A stretch of DNA of 64,000 nt from Candidatus Tectimicrobiota bacterium (GTDB lineage Bacteria > JACPUC01), in contig JACPUC010000011.1 in assembly GCA_016192455.1 (NCBI GenBank), positions 124,001 to 188,000 of the forward strand, given 5' to 3'. Below, in pieces: positions 62,371 through 64,000 of the stretch. The notes under the pieces are model-generated. The model was not told where the DNA came from. It saw only the letters and a list, made by a program, of their open reading frames with translations, and did no database searches. Every line of letters begins with the position of its first letter. The first letter of the stretch is position 1. Position numbers and translations under genes: made by a program.

Positions 62371-63576
62371 TCAGTGGCCGTTGATCCATGCCGGCGCCAG
62401 CCGGTCGCCCCGCAGGATGTCTTCGTAGACCGCGATCATCCGCGCGGCAATGGATTCCCAGTTCAACTTTTCGCGGACGAGCGCCTGGCCGCGCCGGCCC
62501 ATGTCCCGCCGTCGCACGGGATCGGTAAGCAACGCTCCGAGCGCCCTCGCCAGCGCCTCGCCCCGCGGTTCGACGATGACGCCCCCGCCTGCCGCTTCAA
62601 TCTCCGGGAAGTTGCAGGCAGGGGAGAGCACCACGGGACAACCGCAGGCAGCCGCCTCCAGCGCCGCCATGCTGAACCCCTCCGAGTGCGACGGCAGCAC
62701 GAAGAGCTCCGCCGCGCCCAGGGCGCTCAGCTTCTCCTCTCCTTCGAGGAGGCCCGTGAAGCGGACGTGCTGTGACAACTCGTAGCGGGCGACGGCCAAC
62801 TCGAGCGCGGCTCGGTAGCCCACATTATCTGGGCCGGCGAGAACAAGCAGTAGGTCAGAGCAGCCGGCGACACGCCGCACAAGCATGCCGAACGCCTCGA
62901 GAAGGACGTCCAGGCCCTTTTTCGGATGCAGCCGGCCAAGGAAGAGGAGGTACCGCTTCCCTCGCAGCTCCGGGTACCGGGCGTCAAGAACCGCACGTGG
63001 CGGGACGCTGCGGTAGTCGTCCGGGTCAATACCATTCGGCAGGACAAACGTCGGGCGTTGCAACCCGAGCGCCGCAAACTGCCGTCCCTCCGCGGCGGTG
63101 AGGGCATGCAGGGCGGCGGCACGCTTTAGCGTCCGGTGATCGAAAAGCTTGAAATACGGCCGCTTTTTCCATGCCTTCCAGGCAAGCGCCCAAGGATCGA
63201 GCATGCCATGTGGACTGACGATGTAGGGGCGATGGAAGTACCGCGCCAGGCGGCTGCCAAGCAGGGTGGGGTACGAGAAGAGGCCGTGCAGGTGTAGGAG
63301 ATCAACCTCCCGCGCGTTCCGCCAAAGCCAAGCCGTGAGACCCCAGGACCAGCCGTACTCCTCAGGTCCGCGGCACCGGAAGAAGTGATACGGCACCTCC
63401 CATACTGGCTCCCTCGAGGCGCTCGCTGGGCCAACCGCCTCCGATGAACTGCCATATAATGCAGCGAGGCGGACATCCAGCCCCGCCTTGCGCTGCCAAC
63501 GCGCGATCTGTGGCACGAGGGTGCTCGGTCCACCGAATTGGGGCCTCAGCGACGGCACGATGTGCAGGACGCGCAT
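62371..63576 (-). CDS. glycosyltransferase family 4
   Basis: 401-residue GT-B glycosyltransferase. The N-terminal domain begins MRVLHIVPSLRPQFGGPSTLVPQIARWQ (glycine loop) and contains VDLLHLHGLFSYPTLLGSRLARYFHRPYIVSPHGMLDPWAL. The C-terminal GT4 domain has LLFLGRLHPKKGLDVLLEAF, VRFTGLLEGEEKLSALGAAELFVLPSHSEGFSMAALEAAACGCPVVLSP with the EGFSMAALEA nucleotide-sugar motif. The start ATG 63576 overlaps the upstream gene's stop as TGATG, which fixes it; a frame extension of 15 codons upstream lies within that gene. It transfers a sugar to the growing polysaccharide or lipid carrier; specificity unknown. Confidence 0.95.
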   Translation of the reverse strand: MRVLHIVPSLRPQFGGPSTLVPQIARWQRKAGLDVRLAALYGSSSEAVGPASASREPVWEVPYHFFRCRGPEEYGWSWGLTAWLWRNAREVDLLHLHGLFSYPTLLGSRLARYFHRPYIVSPHGMLDPWALAWKAWKKRPYFKLFDHRTLKRAAALHALTAAEGRQFAALGLQRPTFVLPNGIDPDDYRSVPPRAVLDARYPELRGKRYLLFLGRLHPKKGLDVLLEAFGMLVRRVAGCSDLLLVLAGPDNVGYRAALELAVARYELSQHVRFTGLLEGEEKLSALGAAELFVLPSHSEGFSMAALEAAACGCPVVLSPACNFPEIEAAGGGVIVEPRGEALARALGALLTDPVRRRDMGRRGQALVREKLNWESIAARMIAVYEDILRGDRLAPAWINGH

Positions 63577-64000
63577 CACCGTCCGCCGCGCTCCCGCCGC
63601 GCCAGCGTCACTTGTAGGCAATCAGCCAGAGCCGCCGCCCAAGTCTGCGGGGTGTAATTCGCCACGATCCCGCGCGACATCTCCCCCATGCGCCGCAGGT
63701 CAACGCGCCCGGAGGAAACGCGCTCCATGTACCCCGCAAGCTCGTCGATGTCGTACGGATCGAACACGTAGCCGTTGAGCCCCGGCAGCACCAGGTCGCC
63801 GACCGCGCCGCAGCGGTCCGACGCCAGCACCGGCAGACCGCAGGCCATCGCTTCGTTGATGACCAGGCCCCACGGCTCGCTGGTGCTCGGCAGGACGAGG
63901 CAGTTTGCCAGCGCGTAGTACGCCGGCAGCGTGTCGAGCTGCTGGAATCCCGGCCAAACAACGGCGTGCAAGTGCAGAGCTTCGGCGCGGCGCTTGAGCT
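63576..64000 (-). CDS. glycosyltransferase family 4, N-terminus outside window
   Basis: About 141 C-terminal residues are visible; the gene continues beyond the right edge. The GT4 C-terminal domain is clear: VVWPGFQQLDTLPAYYALANCLVLPSTSEPWGLVINEAMACGLPVLASDRCGAVGDLVLPGLNGYVFDPYDIDELAGYMERV, with the EPWGLVINEA motif that binds the nucleotide-sugar. Its stop overlaps the next glycosyltransferase start (TGATG), so the two are translationally coupled in one polysaccharide operon. Confidence 0.93.
   Translation of the reverse strand, partial: LKRRAEALHLHAVVWPGFQQLDTLPAYYALANCLVLPSTSEPWGLVINEAMACGLPVLASDRCGAVGDLVLPGLNGYVFDPYDIDELAGYMERVSSGRVDLRRMGEMSRGIVANYTPQTWAAALADCLQVTLARRERGGR

Overview
The window is high-GC, gene-dense bacterial DNA with a few clearly AT-richer insertions. 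Polysaccharide export, lipoprotein, outer-membrane barrel and FabI genes point to a diderm (Gram-negative) bacterium. The gene mix is two UbiD decarboxylases, a CO/xanthine-dehydrogenase-type trio, hydantoinase A/B, a DUF35-thiolase module and dispersed palindromic repeats. It resembles uncultured environmental lineages (Tectomicrobia/Rokubacteria/Desulfobacterota-like), but there is no rRNA or other decisive marker, so the taxon is inferred only.

Layout. 1-6.2 kb: a secreted protein cut by the left edge, typA, an XRE regulator, a cold-shock gene and tRNA-Lys. 6.4-13 kb: a GntR/FCD regulator divergent from a hydantoinase A/B + FAD-oxidoreductase operon. 13-16 kb: a lipoprotein, then a decaying toxin/phage-type patch (ORF6N pseudogene, intact RelB/YafQ-like pair, frameshifted XRE gene). 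16.7-32 kb: aromatic/CoA-type metabolism (BoxB-like oxygenase, orphan substrate-binding protein, two UbiD enzymes, Mo-hydroxylase trio, molybdopterin oxidoreductase) plus BI-1 and FabI. 32.6-33.7 kb: an AT-rich unknown membrane-protein gene. 33.9-39.6 kb: cell-wall and housekeeping block (transpeptidase, amidase, GerMN, rph, rdgB, tRNA-Pro).

39.6-41.7 kb: a 2-kb insertion bounded by tRNA-Pro and a degenerate copy of its 3' end. It carries one AT-rich gene with a DisA/DAC-like C-terminal domain and no integrase. 41.7-44.9 kb: an orphan MNT antitoxin and a thiolase-fold/DUF35/enoyl-CoA hydratase module. 44.9-46.6 kb: a gene-poor tract with a DUF3892 gene. 46.6-58.2 kb: a minus-strand surface operon (two secreted beta-sandwich proteins, one of 1978 aa, an outer-membrane barrel and a seven-SLBB exporter). 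58.4-64 kb: a mosaic polysaccharide locus (fcl, methyltransferases, an acetyltransferase inserted into a broken carbamoyltransferase gene, glycosyltransferases) running off the right edge.

The strongest candidates for something undescribed are the tRNA-Pro DAC-like island, the AT-rich three-segment membrane protein at 32.7 kb, and the surface operon whose two secreted proteins share a repeated module. Palindromic repeat families recur between genes, bracket fcl as direct repeats, and in one place form the coding end of the 1978-aa protein.
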